Counted from the first letter of the stretch, positions 1 through 8,308 are shown. The stretch is 63,743 nt of DNA from DASYXW01 sp035934405 (GCA_035934405.1 DASYXW010000035.1:1-63743); one strand, 5' to 3'. Notes: generated from the sequence alone by a model not told the origin. Made by a program: numbers and translations.

Positions 1-1442
1 CGCAGGATGGTATCGAGCACGTCGTAAGGCGGCAGCGTGTCTGCGTCGCGCTGGTTCGGCCGCAGTTCGGCCGATGGCGGCTTCTCAATACTCGATCGTG
101 GAATGTGTTCGCTCTGGCGGTTCACGTAGCGCGCAAGCTCGTAGACCAGGGTCTTCGGGACGTCGGCAATCACCGCGAGACCGCCCGCCATGTCGCCGTA
201 GAGCGTGCAGTAGCCCACCGCCAGCTCGGACTTGTTACCGGTCGAAAGCACCAGCGCGCCGAGCTTGTTCGAGAGCGCCATCAGAATGTTGCCGCGAATG
301 CGCGCCTGGATGTTCTCTTCGGTCACGTCGCGAGGGAGACTTTCAAACGCCGGATCGAGACTGGTGAGGTAGGTCTCGAAGATGGACGTGATGGGGATGA
401 CCCTGAAATCAATTCCGAGATCGCGCGCCAGCGCCTCAGCGTCGCGGATGCTGCCCGGCGACGAGTACGGTCCCGGCATGCCGACGCCGTGAACGTTCTC
501 AGGACCGAGCGCGTCGGCGGCGATGGTGGCCACCAGGGAGGAATCAATGCCGCCGCTCAAGCCCACGATGACTTCGGAAAAGCCGCACTTGCGGACGTAG
601 TCGCGCGTGCCAAGCTTCAACGCCTCGTACACCGGCTCAATCTCCGACTCCGGGCCGGGCCGAATCTCACCGGTTCCGTCGGCCGTGTCGAAAATCACCA
701 GGTCCTCTTCGAAGGATTTTGCCCGCGCGGCCAGCTCGCCCCGGGCGTTGAAGGCCATGCTGGAGCCGTCGAAAACCAACTGATCGTTTCCGCCCACGTG
801 GTTGACGTAGACCACGGCAATGCGGCGCTCGATGGCAATGGCGCGAAGCATGTCGTGGCGCAACTGGATCTTGTCCATCGAAAACGGCGAAGAAGCGATG
901 TTCAGGAGGACGCTCGCGCCGGCGCGGACGGCCTCGTCCACCGGGTCACGAGAGTAGAGCTGCTGCTTCCAGAAATGCTTGTCGTTCCAGGCGTCCTCGC
1001 AGATGGTCACGCCCAGGCGGCATCCAGCGACGTTGTACACGGCGGGCGACCGCCCCGGCTCGAAGTAGCGCGACTCGTCGAAGACGTCGTAGAACGGCAG
1101 CAGCATCTTGTCGTAAATCAGTACGGGCTTGCCGCCAACCAGCAGCGCCGCGGAATCTGCCACCGGCTTGCCCGCTTCGGCGTGAGAACGGCGGACATAG
1201 CCGACCAGCGCGGCAATCGGGGGCAGCAGTCCTGCCAATCGCTCCATCTCCGCTTCGGAGCGGCTCAAAAACTCGGCCTTTTCCACCAAGTCGCGCGGAG
1301 GGTAACCGCAGAGGGCCAGTTCGGGGTAGACGACGAGATCGGCGCCGCGCTCGGCTGCGCCTTCGGCGAATTTCACCATTCGTTCGACGTTGCCGGCAAA
1401 GTCTCCAACCGTGGTGTTGATTTGGGCGAGGGCGATCTTCAT
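1..1442 (-). CDS. nadE: Glutamine-dependent NAD+ synthetase, C-terminus cut by window edge
   Basis: Makes NAD+ from deamido-NAD+, ATP and glutamine in the cytoplasm. The N-terminal half is a nitrilase-type amidase that frees ammonia: the Glu-Lys-Cys triad is visible as E41 (VVYPELALCGYPP), K112 (YDKMLLPFYDVFDE) and C148 (GVTICEDAWND). The C-terminal half is an ATP-pyrophosphatase synthetase with the P-loop VGLSGGIDSS near residue 295 and the later STGNKSELAVGY motif. About 480 residues are visible; the family is usually 540-650, so the last part lies to the left of the window. The ATG at 1442 gives the canonical start MKIALAQINTTVGD. It has no Shine-Dalgarno: the leader is a heptanucleotide repeat (1443-1484). 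Confidence 0.96.
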   Translation of the reverse strand, partial: MKIALAQINTTVGDFAGNVERMVKFAEGAAERGADLVVYPELALCGYPPRDLVEKAEFLSRSEAEMERLAGLLPPIAALVGYVRRSHAEAGKPVADSAALLVGGKPVLIYDKMLLPFYDVFDESRYFEPGRSPAVYNVAGCRLGVTICEDAWNDKHFWKQQLYSRDPVDEAVRAGASVLLNIASSPFSMDKIQLRHDMLRAIAIERRIAVVYVNHVGGNDQLVFDGSSMAFNARGELAARAKSFEEDLVIFDTADGTGEIRPGPESEIEPVYEALKLGTRDYVRKCGFSEVIVGLSGGIDSSLVATIAADALGPENVHGVGMPGPYSSPGSIRDAEALARDLGIDFRVIPITSIFETYLTSLDPAFESLPRDVTEENIQARIRGNILMALSNKLGALVLSTGNKSELAVGYCTLYGDMAGGLAVIADVPKTLVYELARYVNRQSEHIPRSSIEKPPSAELRPNQRDADTLPPYDVLDTIL

Positions 1443-1484
1443 GAAGGCAGTTGCCAGTGGTCAGTGGTCAGTTGCCAGCCAGGA
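1443..1484. repeat. Heptanucleotide repeat leader abutting nadE start
   Basis: Read on the minus strand the leader is a run of 7-base units of the type CTGGCAA, CTGACCA, CTGACCA, CTGGCAA, ending one unit before the nadE ATG. No purine-rich ribosome binding site is present. Similar runs lie at 4319-4347, 7822-7859, 8309-8345, 9139-9186 and 42399-42437. Confidence 0.8.
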
Positions 1485-1665
1485 CCGTAAAGGGCGCACG
1501 CACACACTACAGTCAACCGCACCCCGAGGTGACTTGCAAGCGGCGAGTGGGGCACAACTCTTCGACGACGGTGACGGGAAGGCGGAAATGGAATACCACA
1601 GTGCCGGATGCCCGGCTGGTTCGCGAGGCAATCCGGCGTCAAACTCAGGCGGTCGAGGCGAGCGC

Positions 1666-1995
1666 CTAGACCGTAAAGGAGCTTCCGCAGCCGCAGGTGG
1701 ACTTGACGTTGGGGTTCTCGAACTTGAACCCTGCCCCTTCCAGGGTCTCGATATAGTCAATCTTCGTGCCCTTCAGATACAGCAGCGACGCTTGATCCAC
1801 GAAAACCTTAAGGCCCTCGAACTCAAAAACCTTGTCGATTCCGTTCGACTGGTTCTCGAAGTTCATCTGGTACGAAAATCCCGAGCAGCCGCCGCCCACC
1901 ACCGAAACCCGCAAGGCCGCGGGGGCGGGATTCTGCTGGGCCATGATCTCCTTCACCTTCTCGGCAGCGTGGGACGTCAATTCTAGCGAAGCCAT
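1666..1995 (-). CDS. erpA: Iron-sulfur cluster carrier, ErpA/IscA (HesB) family
   Basis: An A-type carrier that accepts an Fe-S cluster from the assembly scaffold and passes it to apo-enzymes. The 109-residue length fits the family. The three conserved cysteines are C37 in VVGGGCSGF and C101/C103 in the C-terminal STCGCGSSF. The start chosen (MASLELTSHAAEK) has AAAAGGAG seven bases upstream; an upstream in-frame start at 2052 would add 19 poorly conserved residues and has no such site. It is a single gene in a long spacer, not beside other isc/suf genes. IscA, ErpA and SufA cannot be told apart with certainty from sequence alone. Confidence 0.9.
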   Translation of the reverse strand: MASLELTSHAAEKVKEIMAQQNPAPAALRVSVVGGGCSGFSYQMNFENQSNGIDKVFEFEGLKVFVDQASLLYLKGTKIDYIETLEGAGFKFENPNVKSTCGCGSSFTV

Positions 1996-2120
1996 GGTTA
2001 CTCCTTTTGGGTGGCCTGTTGCCCCGGTTAACCTACTTGAAGGCGAACTCAAGCCCGCCTTCCACGATTAAGAGTAGCAGACCTGTCAAGCAAAATCAAG
2101 CACTGCGCGGCCAGGGTAGT

Positions 2121-2230
2121 GGTAGTGGGTCAGTTTGTTGTAGCGGCGCTCTCTGAGCGCCGAAATCGTTTGAAAAGAAAGGCCGGCGGTCGGAGACCGC
2201 CGCTACAGCGCTTCAAACTGACCCACTACC
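2121..2230. repeat. MITE-like inverted repeat, copy 1
   Basis: A 110-bp palindromic element with a perfect 17-bp terminal inverted repeat (GGTAGTGGGTCAGTTTG at 2121, its complement ending at 2230). An inner inverted repeat TGTAGCGGCG / CGCCGCTACA lies inside it. The same ends recur at 32048-32186 and 45906-46015. There is no coding capacity. It stands upstream of erpA in a 670-bp spacer (1996-2665). Confidence 0.85.
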
Positions 2231-2457
2231 GCGGCCAGGGAGTGCGGCGCGGCACTGGTAGAATCTACACGGAAAAACGTCAGATCGTGCAGATTTTACA
2301 CGACATGAATACGGGCCCGGGAGTAACTCTGTATAAACTAAGGTATTTACCAGCGCGTAAGTTTGGCCGCCCGAATGCTCCATAAAAGGCGCGCAAAGCC
2401 CTCGGCCGCGAGGTCGAGACTAAGCGTCCGCGGTCCCCCCCTTCCCGCGGAAGCGTC

Positions 2458-2537
2458 GGGTAGAGGTTCTGGGGTCTCGCCGCACGCCTAAAAGGGTTTC
2501 ATATGGCGCGCCAGTGACGGGGCTCCGGAACCCACCC
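2458..2537 (+). ncRNA. Possible structured RNA or leader before isocitrate dehydrogenase
   Basis: In the otherwise empty stretch 2231-2665 a long-range stem can form: GGGT (2458-2461) plus GGTTCTGG (2465-2472) pair with CCGGAACC (2525-2532) plus ACCC (2534-2537), with one G-U pair and small bulges. A second hairpin, TCCGCGG/CCGCGGA, lies just upstream near 2426-2451. I do not recognise a known riboswitch or small-RNA consensus. No promoter or terminator is clear, and the strand is assumed from the downstream gene. Confidence 0.25.
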
Positions 2538-2665
2538 GGTGCATTGTCCCAGTGATTGGTCTCCCTCACATTACAATACTGTCGTGACGATGGGCTAAAA
2601 TCCCTACTGGCCGTGTGCGGCATTTCACGCTAACATCGAGCATTAAATCACGAGTGCGACTTCCC

Positions 2666-3706
2666 ATGTTTGCCAAAGAATCCATGACGCCTTCGCCCGG
2701 CCTTGCGCAAGCCCGGGTGACCCTAATCCCCGGGGACGGTATCGGCCCCGAAGTGACTGCCGCCACGGTTCGGTTGCTCGAAGCCGCCGGGGCGCAAATC
2801 GAGTGGGAGGAACGCAAGGCGCAGCCCATCGTCGGCCGCCGCCGCGAGGACGTGCAGGCTGATCCGGTGGTCAGCTCCATCCGGCAGACGCGGGTGGCGT
2901 TGAAAGGGCCTTTGACCACACCCATCGGCGGCGGCCACCAGAGCATCAACGTGGCGCTGCGCAAGGCGCTCGACCTCTACGCCAACCTGCGGCCGGTGAA
3001 GGCGCTTCCCGGCATCCGCACGCCCTTTGAAAACGTGGACCTCGTGATCGTGCGGGAAAACACCGAGGACCTTTACGCCGGCCTCGAACACACCGTGGTG
3101 CCGGGCGTGGTCGAGAGCCTGAAGATCATCACCCAGGTCGCGTCCACCCGCATCGCGCGGTTCGGATTCGAGTACGCGCGTAAGGCGGGGCGCAAGAAGG
3201 TTGCCGCCATTCACAAGGCCAACATCATGAAGCTCTCCGACGGTTTGTTTCTCGAATGCGTTCGCGCCGTCGCCAAAGAGTATCCCGAAATCGAATACCG
3301 CGAAGTGATCGTGGACAACCTGTGCATGCAGCTCGTGATGCGTCCGCAGCAGTTTGACATGCTCCTGCTCGAGAACCTTTACGGCGATATTGTTTCGGAC
3401 CTGGGCGCGGGACTCGTCGGCGGACTGGGGCTCGTTCCGGGCGCCAACCTCGGCGAGCACTGCGCGATTTTTGAGGCCGTCCACGGCAGCGCGCCCGACA
3501 TCGCCGGCCAGGGCATCGCCAACCCCACGGCGCTGATGCTTTCCTCCATCCTGATGCTGCGGTACCTCAGTCAGAATGCGGCCGCGGAGCGCGTGGAGCG
3601 CGCCATTCATCACACTTTCCGCGAAGGCAGGCAGCTCACGCGCGACGTGGGAGGGGCGTGCAGCACGGAAGAGTTCACCACCGCGGCGATCGGCGCGCTC
3701 GCCTGA
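2666..3706 (+). CDS. icd: NAD-type isocitrate dehydrogenase
   Basis: Oxidatively decarboxylates isocitrate to 2-oxoglutarate in the TCA cycle. It belongs to the isocitrate/isopropylmalate dehydrogenase superfamily. The early VTLIPGDGIGPEVT motif, GPLTTPIGGGHQSINVALRK (isocitrate-binding serine and arginines), VIVRENTEDLYAGLEH, the Lys of AIHKANIMKLSDG and the metal-site Asp residues of LYGDIVSDLGAG are all visible. The GHQSINVALRKALDLYANLRPVK pattern favours NAD-type isocitrate dehydrogenase over LeuB. The start is uncertain: ATG 2666 gives 346 residues, ATG 2684 gives 340, and neither has a good Shine-Dalgarno. It is monocistronic, convergent with the sulfotransferase gene. A homo-isocitrate or tartrate dehydrogenase paralogue cannot be excluded. 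Confidence 0.88.
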   Translation: MFAKESMTPSPGLAQARVTLIPGDGIGPEVTAATVRLLEAAGAQIEWEERKAQPIVGRRREDVQADPVVSSIRQTRVALKGPLTTPIGGGHQSINVALRKALDLYANLRPVKALPGIRTPFENVDLVIVRENTEDLYAGLEHTVVPGVVESLKIITQVASTRIARFGFEYARKAGRKKVAAIHKANIMKLSDGLFLECVRAVAKEYPEIEYREVIVDNLCMQLVMRPQQFDMLLLENLYGDIVSDLGAGLVGGLGLVPGANLGEHCAIFEAVHGSAPDIAGQGIANPTALMLSSILMLRYLSQNAAAERVERAIHHTFREGRQLTRDVGGACSTEEFTTAAIGALA

Positions 3707-3736
3707 AGGTCCACCACCGAGGCATAGGGGACAGCC

Positions 3737-4318
3737 TCACAGGTCTCCCGTATTGGCAGCGCCACGCTGGCGGTACAAACCGACGTCGACTTGCGCCGCC
3801 ATCGCCGCCACGTCCAACGGCGCCTCCAGGAAACCTGCGATTGCTTTGGCCTGCGCTAGCGGCTCCCGCAGCAGGCTGTGGTACTCAACGCGGTGAGTCC
3901 TGATGGGCGGTTGCCGGTCGAGCCAGGCATTCGTCTGCGCCAGGTGGGCTTTGAGCGCTGCCGCCATCATGGATGCTTCGAGGGCAGGGCCTTTCGTCCT
4001 CAATCGCTGAAGCATCGCTGCTTGTGAAGCTACGACTTCCTCAATGGGGCGAAGCATGAAGAGGACCCGGTAGTCGTGTTGGGCGGGCAGCGCGAAGAGA
4101 TGCGAGGAGATGACTTTCACGACTCTGCCTTCGGCCTCAGCTACACAACTAGGCTCCTGAGCTAGCCTTTTAATTCTCTCCCATTCGTAGTAGCCGCGCG
4201 GATTGTTCTCATCGGACTGGCGCAATCCGTCAGTGACGATGGGCAGCCCGCCGGCGGCGAGCATCTGCATCATGAGCGAGGTGCCGGAGCGCGGGAGGCC
4301 GGAGACGATGTAAATCAT
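3737..4318 (-). CDS. Small sulfotransferase-family protein
   Basis: A P-loop sulfotransferase-like protein of 193 residues that probably moves a sulfuryl group from PAPS to an unknown acceptor. The N-terminal MIYIVSGLPRSGTSLMMQML is the PAPS 5'-phosphosulfate-binding loop. VLFMLRPIEEVVASQ in the middle matches the 3'-phosphate region (R and S). The C-terminus ends in a short alpha-helical segment. It is shorter than most sulfotransferases (250-300), but this compact form is common in environmental bacteria. ATG 4318 is chosen because the glycine loop must follow within about eight residues; there is no Shine-Dalgarno, only a NNNCACT heptamer repeat directly upstream. The substrate is unknown. 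Confidence 0.8.
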   Translation of the reverse strand: MIYIVSGLPRSGTSLMMQMLAAGGLPIVTDGLRQSDENNPRGYYEWERIKRLAQEPSCVAEAEGRVVKVISSHLFALPAQHDYRVLFMLRPIEEVVASQAAMLQRLRTKGPALEASMMAAALKAHLAQTNAWLDRQPPIRTHRVEYHSLLREPLAQAKAIAGFLEAPLDVAAMAAQVDVGLYRQRGAANTGDL

Positions 4319-4347
4319 AGTGGCAAGTGACAAGTGACTAGTGGCGA
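4319..4347. repeat. Heptamer repeat leader abutting the sulfotransferase start
   Basis: On the minus strand the units CGCCACT, AGTCACT, TGTCACT and TGCCACT run straight into the ATG at 4318. Period is exactly seven bases. There is no Shine-Dalgarno sequence. Confidence 0.8.
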
Positions 4348-4355
4348 GGCAAATG

Positions 4356-4910
4356 TCACGGTCGTTTTTTCATCCCCGCCGCGAGTTTATAGACCCCCAT
4401 GGCTTTCCACTCGTCAGTTGCGACCTTGTGTCCCAGCATGAGGACTGCCGGGTTAACTGGTTCGCCGCAAACTTCAGCGACATTCTTCGCCAAACGGTTG
4501 AACACACCCTTGTCGGTAAGCAGGTCATACTTAATGAAAACCGCTTCACAACTGGAGTAAGCGGACTCTGCTTCACTGAGCCCGTTGTAAACGTCGCGCT
4601 CCAGACCTGCCTTAAGACCTTCAGGCCAATGGCCGAAGACTGAGCCGAGCACGGGTCGGGCAACCAAGGGTGCTAGCTGCCCGCATAATTCACCCCGTTG
4701 TTCAGGCCCCAAAACCTCCAACGCTACCCTGCTGCTCATGTGCATGTAAAAGTACATGAATTCGAACATGACGTAGACCCACTTCTCAAGGCGCTCTTGG
4801 TCGGTGGAGGACCTTATGCTCTTCTTAAACCGCTCGGCTGAATTGAACGTAGCCCTTGTTATGGCTTTTGCGAGCCGCAAAACAGCCGATTCCCTCTTGA
4901 ACCAAGTCAT
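4356..4910 (-). CDS. Hypothetical protein, second gene of an AT-richer cassette
   Basis: I do not recognise the family. The product is about 184 residues from the ATG at 4910 (MTWFKRESAVLRLAKAITRA), basic at the N-terminus and predicted mostly helical. It has a hydrophobic aromatic stretch (YVMFEFMYFYMHM, around residues 48-60) that is probably a buried helix, not a membrane span. It lies 34 bp downstream of the HEPN-like gene on the same strand and shares its AT-rich codon use, so the two probably form one transcript. A TTG start at 4961 would overlap the upstream gene by 17 bp and cannot be excluded. Its role may be the partner of the upstream protein. Confidence 0.55.
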   Translation of the reverse strand: MTWFKRESAVLRLAKAITRATFNSAERFKKSIRSSTDQERLEKWVYVMFEFMYFYMHMSSRVALEVLGPEQRGELCGQLAPLVARPVLGSVFGHWPEGLKAGLERDVYNGLSEAESAYSSCEAVFIKYDLLTDKGVFNRLAKNVAEVCGEPVNPAVLMLGHKVATDEWKAMGVYKLAAGMKKRP

Positions 4911-4944
4911 CGCAACGGTCGCACCGCATCTTCTGGGGACAAGG

Positions 4945-5682
4945 TCAGCACTTCTTCGCAATGTCGTCCATTTTCTTAATGAAGCGCTTGCGAAGCTCGA
5001 TATTTTCCTTATCCCTTAGCTGGTCAAGATATTCACCGAAAGCCTTCTTCAGAGCGTCGCAAAATAAACTTCTGTTTAAAACAAGACGGCCCCCATCTTC
5101 GCCAACTATCTTGGCACATGGTTCGTCTCTCCAAATCAACCAACCCCTGGTTTCAGCTTCATGGAGGATGCCATTTCGAATTCCGTCGACGAATTTGCCT
5201 GCTAGCTTCTTGTCGTCGAACGCTCCTCCGAAAGGCGGTAGCCCCAAAAACTTTCGAAACAGCTCTCTACCGCTCTCTGGTCTTGGATAGATGCAAACAC
5301 CCTTGGGGTACGTACAGGAGCCGGTGGGCTTGGCTGAACCTTGCGACTCCTCACGGAAGGACTGCAACGTTTCAATTAGAAGGCAGCAGAGGGCCATGAT
5401 CGCAAAGCCCGGAACCCGAACTTTCTCGTTTGAACCTGGCGGCAAAGTAGAACAGTCGCTCGGCCCATTGGGCTCGGACACTACGTCCGATTTTGGGTCG
5501 GCTTCCTCAAGAACGTCAATGCAAGAAATAAACCGCTCCTTAATCCTCCTCTCAAAAACTTTGATCGCGCACTCCCAGGCGGCATCGTCTCTTCGAACGG
5601 TGCCAGTATTGTCTATAAGGCGCTTCCTGAGGCCTTCCCATTGGTTGTCAGTGAAGCCGCGGCAAATCTGGACAGGCTCCAT
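4945..5682 (-). CDS. Hypothetical protein with HEPN-like Rx4H motif
   Basis: The 245-residue product has no family I can name. The start is well defined by AGGAGGGG just before ATG 5682 (MEPVQICRGF). Near residues 164-179 the segment FVDGIRNGILHEAETRGW contains R169-N-G-I-L-H174, an Rx4H arrangement like the catalytic motif of HEPN ribonucleases, and lies in a probable helix. Many poorly characterised bacterial proteins carry a similar RNGLLH-A-T block. Charged helices follow to the C-terminus (DQLRDKENIELRKRFIKKM). Codon use is AT-rich compared with the neighbours, which suggests transfer. Ribonuclease or toxin activity is inference only. Confidence 0.6.
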   Translation of the reverse strand: MEPVQICRGFTDNQWEGLRKRLIDNTGTVRRDDAAWECAIKVFERRIKERFISCIDVLEEADPKSDVVSEPNGPSDCSTLPPGSNEKVRVPGFAIMALCCLLIETLQSFREESQGSAKPTGSCTYPKGVCIYPRPESGRELFRKFLGLPPFGGAFDDKKLAGKFVDGIRNGILHEAETRGWLIWRDEPCAKIVGEDGGRLVLNRSLFCDALKKAFGEYLDQLRDKENIELRKRFIKKMDDIAKKC

Positions 5683-5706
5683 GACCCCTCCTAAAGGACG
5701 CACTCT

Positions 5707-7821
5707 TCACATCGAAGCTGCTCGTTCTGGCCGTTCGCGCCGGCGCTTGATCAACTCGGCTGCGAGCCGTCGATGATCCTGGGCGCGCGTCATGTCTCCG
5801 CCCGGACGGGCGTAAAGCGCGGAGAGCCAGCGGTGCGCGTTCAGCAGACCCGGCAGCATGGTCAGCGCAGTCTCGAACGCCAGCGCGGCGCGATGCTGAT
5901 GTCCGAGCCGCGCCAGCGCGACGCCGAGATAATAATGTCCCATGGGGAGGAAGTGCTGCAAGCCGACAGCGAGCAGCGCTTCCTCGGCGGCTTCTTCGTT
6001 CTCGCGCCGGCGCAAGTGCAGCGCTGCGAGGCCGAGGTGAGCTTCGGGACTGTCACCGTCAATGTCGAGCGCCTTGCGGAAGGCGCGTTCGGCGTTTTCC
6101 AGTTGCTTCATGTGCAAGTAAGTCTCGCCGAGACGTAGGTGCAGGTTCGGGAGGCGCGGGTCAGTTTGCTCGGCGCGCAGCAGACAGTCGAGCGCTTCAT
6201 CGAGCGAGCCTTCCTCGAACCTGATGACGCCCATCAGCCAGTCGGCCCAGGGACGCGGGCTGGTTTCCCGGGTTTCGGCATTCGGGTTTCGGGGTTCGGC
6301 GCCAGGAATTGCTTCTTCTCGAATCCCGGACCCCGAATCCTGAACCCCGGCTTTTGGTGGATTAGCGATGAGATATTCCAGGATGCGCTTGGCGTCGTCG
6401 CGGCGGCGTAGGGCATAGTAGCACTGCGCCAGGTGCTGCTGAAAACGTGTCTGGTCCGGCTGTTCTTTCGCCAGCGCTTCGAGCAGCGGCAAGGCGTCCT
6501 GCGGGCGGCGCGAATCGAGATAGACCCGCGCCAGGTTGTACTTCCCTTCCCGCACCGCGCTCTCCACCGCCTTCTGCTGATTTTCGTTTTGCGGCTGGAT
6601 GTAGCCTAGCGCTACGAACTGCTGCAGGACGGCCTGCGCCGCCGCCGGGTCCATGCGCAGGTCAGCGGGGTGCATGCCGCATTCACCCGGCACGTCGTCC
6701 CAGCTCGGAATGCGCTCGATCGCGGGTGGCCGCTCGAACGCCTGCACCAGAACGCGTCCGTCCATGTCTTCGCCCACCGGCAGGCCGAAGAGCGTAAGAA
6801 TCGTCGGGGTGATATCGAGCAGCGTCGCGCCGTAAATGCGTTCGTCCTGCTTAATGTGAGCGCCCTTCATACAGACCACACCGAACGGGCGGTGCTGCAC
6901 GGCGGGACCGGCCGGCTCGCGAGGGATGCCGCGCGGACGCAGATGGTCGGAGTGGAATCCGTGGTCCGAACATAGGACCACCGTCGCATCGGGCCCGGCA
7001 AGCTGCAGCAGGGTGTTCAACATCATGTCGTGAAAACGATAAGCGTTGTTCACCACGTCCTTGTAAATCTCGAACTGCTCTTCCGGGACGCCTTCCATGC
7101 GCGGCGGGTGGAAGTGCATGAAGCCGTGGCAGAAATGGTCGATGCCGTTGAAATAGACGGCCATGAAGTCCCAGGGCTGGTTCTGCAGAATCCAGGTGGC
7201 GGCGTTGTGGATGCTCAGGTTTTCGGCCAGAATCTTGGCGAACGAGGCCAGGCGCTTGTCCTTCTCCTGGTCGATTTTGCCGGCCAGGGGAATCCACGGT
7301 AGGATCGCCGCCTCGGTGACCTCTGCGGGATGCATGCGCAGCTCGGCGAATGTATCGCGCATGCTCTCGGGGTAAACCGCTCCGGGTGGCAGCGGCCAGT
7401 CTTTCTCGAGCTCGGCCACGGCGTAAGGGAACAGATCCGAAACCGAGATGCCGTTGACAGGCTCGGCCGGATGGCCGGCGAACCAGCCGAGCACGTGGGT
7501 CTTGTATCCCTTCTGCGTCAGGATGTTCCAGACGGCCTTGACCTTGCGCGACGTGCTCGAGACCGGCCGGACGCCGCCCGTGTGCGGGTCAGGCTCCATG
7601 AAGCCGTGGATGCCGTGCTTATCCGCCCGCTTGCCGGTGGCGATGGAGTTCCACAGCATGGGCGAGAGGATCGGCCGCAGGGTGGCGAGGTTGCCCATCA
7701 CGCCGTGGTTGATGAAGTCGTTTAGGGTTGGCATCAGCCCCTGATCCATCAAAGGCGTCGCGACCTTCCAGTCGGCGGCGTCCCAGCCGACGAGCAGGAC
7801 TTTCTTGGCGAGAGGTTCCAT
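5707..7821 (-). CDS. Alkaline-phosphatase-superfamily phosphodiesterase fused to TPR repeats
   Basis: A 704-residue protein. Residues 8-400 form a type I phosphodiesterase/nucleotide pyrophosphatase-like fold: KVLLVGWDAADW (first metal Asp), the SPMLWNSIATGKRADKHGIH region, NGIDHFCHGF, and LCSDHGFHSDH (metal Asp-His-His). Residues 430-700 are a tetratricopeptide array (for example LPNLHLRLGETYLHMKQLEN). Between TPR units, residues about 490-518 are encoded by an inserted inverted repeat. No signal peptide is visible, so it is probably cytoplasmic. The usual nucleophile Thr is not obvious in the SPMLWNS segment. ATG 7821 is preceded by a heptamer repeat, not a Shine-Dalgarno. The substrate is unknown. 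Confidence 0.85.
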   Translation of the reverse strand: MEPLAKKVLLVGWDAADWKVATPLMDQGLMPTLNDFINHGVMGNLATLRPILSPMLWNSIATGKRADKHGIHGFMEPDPHTGGVRPVSSTSRKVKAVWNILTQKGYKTHVLGWFAGHPAEPVNGISVSDLFPYAVAELEKDWPLPPGAVYPESMRDTFAELRMHPAEVTEAAILPWIPLAGKIDQEKDKRLASFAKILAENLSIHNAATWILQNQPWDFMAVYFNGIDHFCHGFMHFHPPRMEGVPEEQFEIYKDVVNNAYRFHDMMLNTLLQLAGPDATVVLCSDHGFHSDHLRPRGIPREPAGPAVQHRPFGVVCMKGAHIKQDERIYGATLLDITPTILTLFGLPVGEDMDGRVLVQAFERPPAIERIPSWDDVPGECGMHPADLRMDPAAAQAVLQQFVALGYIQPQNENQQKAVESAVREGKYNLARVYLDSRRPQDALPLLEALAKEQPDQTRFQQHLAQCYYALRRRDDAKRILEYLIANPPKAGVQDSGSGIREEAIPGAEPRNPNAETRETSPRPWADWLMGVIRFEEGSLDEALDCLLRAEQTDPRLPNLHLRLGETYLHMKQLENAERAFRKALDIDGDSPEAHLGLAALHLRRRENEEAAEEALLAVGLQHFLPMGHYYLGVALARLGHQHRAALAFETALTMLPGLLNAHRWLSALYARPGGDMTRAQDHRRLAAELIKRRRERPERAASM
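6267..6350. repeat. Inverted repeat inserted in frame inside the phosphodiesterase-TPR gene
   Basis: Tandem pieces of GGGTTTCGG/GGGGTTCGG type on the left and their complements (CCCCGAATCC, GAACCCCGG) on the right make a long imperfect hairpin. It is translated as a low-complexity linker (KAGVQDSGSGIREEAIPGAE and following residues) between two TPR units without breaking the frame. A related GAACCCCGAACTCCGAACTC run lies inside another gene at 58615-58652. Confidence 0.75.
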
Positions 7822-7859
7822 AGTCAGTTGTCAGTTCTCGGTTGCCAGTTGCCGGTTCG
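7822..7859. repeat. Heptamer repeat leader abutting the phosphodiesterase-TPR start
   Basis: On the minus strand the units CCGGCAA, CTGGCAA, CCGAGAA, CTGACAA and CTGACT run directly into the ATG at 7821. No Shine-Dalgarno is present. The stretch 7860-8308 beyond it is non-coding and contains the element at 7891-7961; I saw no other supported feature there. Confidence 0.8.
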
Positions 7860-7890
7860 TAAGCTCTCGTGATTTCGAGCTCGGACCGGC

Positions 7891-7961
7891 CATTTGGGAC
7901 AGGAACGTAACGCCTTTAACTTGCTCATAAAACACAACATCGTGGCTTTGATCTAAAGCCC
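7891..7961. repeat. 72-bp intergenic element, copy 1
   Basis: It shares CATTTGGG, AACGTAAnnnnnTTAAC and CATCGTGGCTTTGATC with 15168-15239 in the same order. The spacing is the same: the last block begins 34 bases after AACGTAA in both. It contains the hairpin GGCTTT-gatct-AAAGCC. Function unknown. It lies in a 500-bp spacer upstream of the phosphodiesterase gene. Confidence 0.6.
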
Positions 7962-8308
7962 TCCGAATCCACGCTCTTTCCCCCCAGCCATCCGCCATGG
8001 AATCCGCGCTCCAGCACCGATTCGGAGACGTTGAACAACTTCCCGCAGAAGGCCTTGTTGCTGATTCTAAATGACATTCCGGTATTGTTGGTTCGATTAA
8101 TCGAAACCACGACCGGCGCAGGTGAGGGGCGCTTAGCGTGACGCGGAGGGCATAAACTCAGGTCGGTCACCCCCAAACGAAGCGCCCGGAGGGCTCGCAA
8201 ACGGTCCCCGGGCAACTTGACGCTGCAACAATAAAGGTGGCCACCGTGAAAGTCAATAAGAAAGCGGGTTTCAGATGGTTTTCGGGGTTGAACAGTCCTC
8301 GGCGCACA

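Noticed and set aside
105..1490. Long plus-strand open frame of 461 codons
   Set aside because: It is antisense to a clearly conserved NAD+ synthetase; GC-rich codon use keeps the opposite strand open. Its translation shows no family pattern.
2119..2385. 88-codon plus-strand frame over the first palindrome
   Set aside because: It is created by the repeat element and reads through low-information sequence.
8086..8112. tRNA T-loop-like GGTTCGATTAATC
   Set aside because: No acceptor stem, anticodon arm or CCA region could be built around it.
7925..8215. 96-codon minus-strand frame in the spacer
   Set aside because: It passes through the 72-bp repeated element, shows no family features and has no ribosome binding site.
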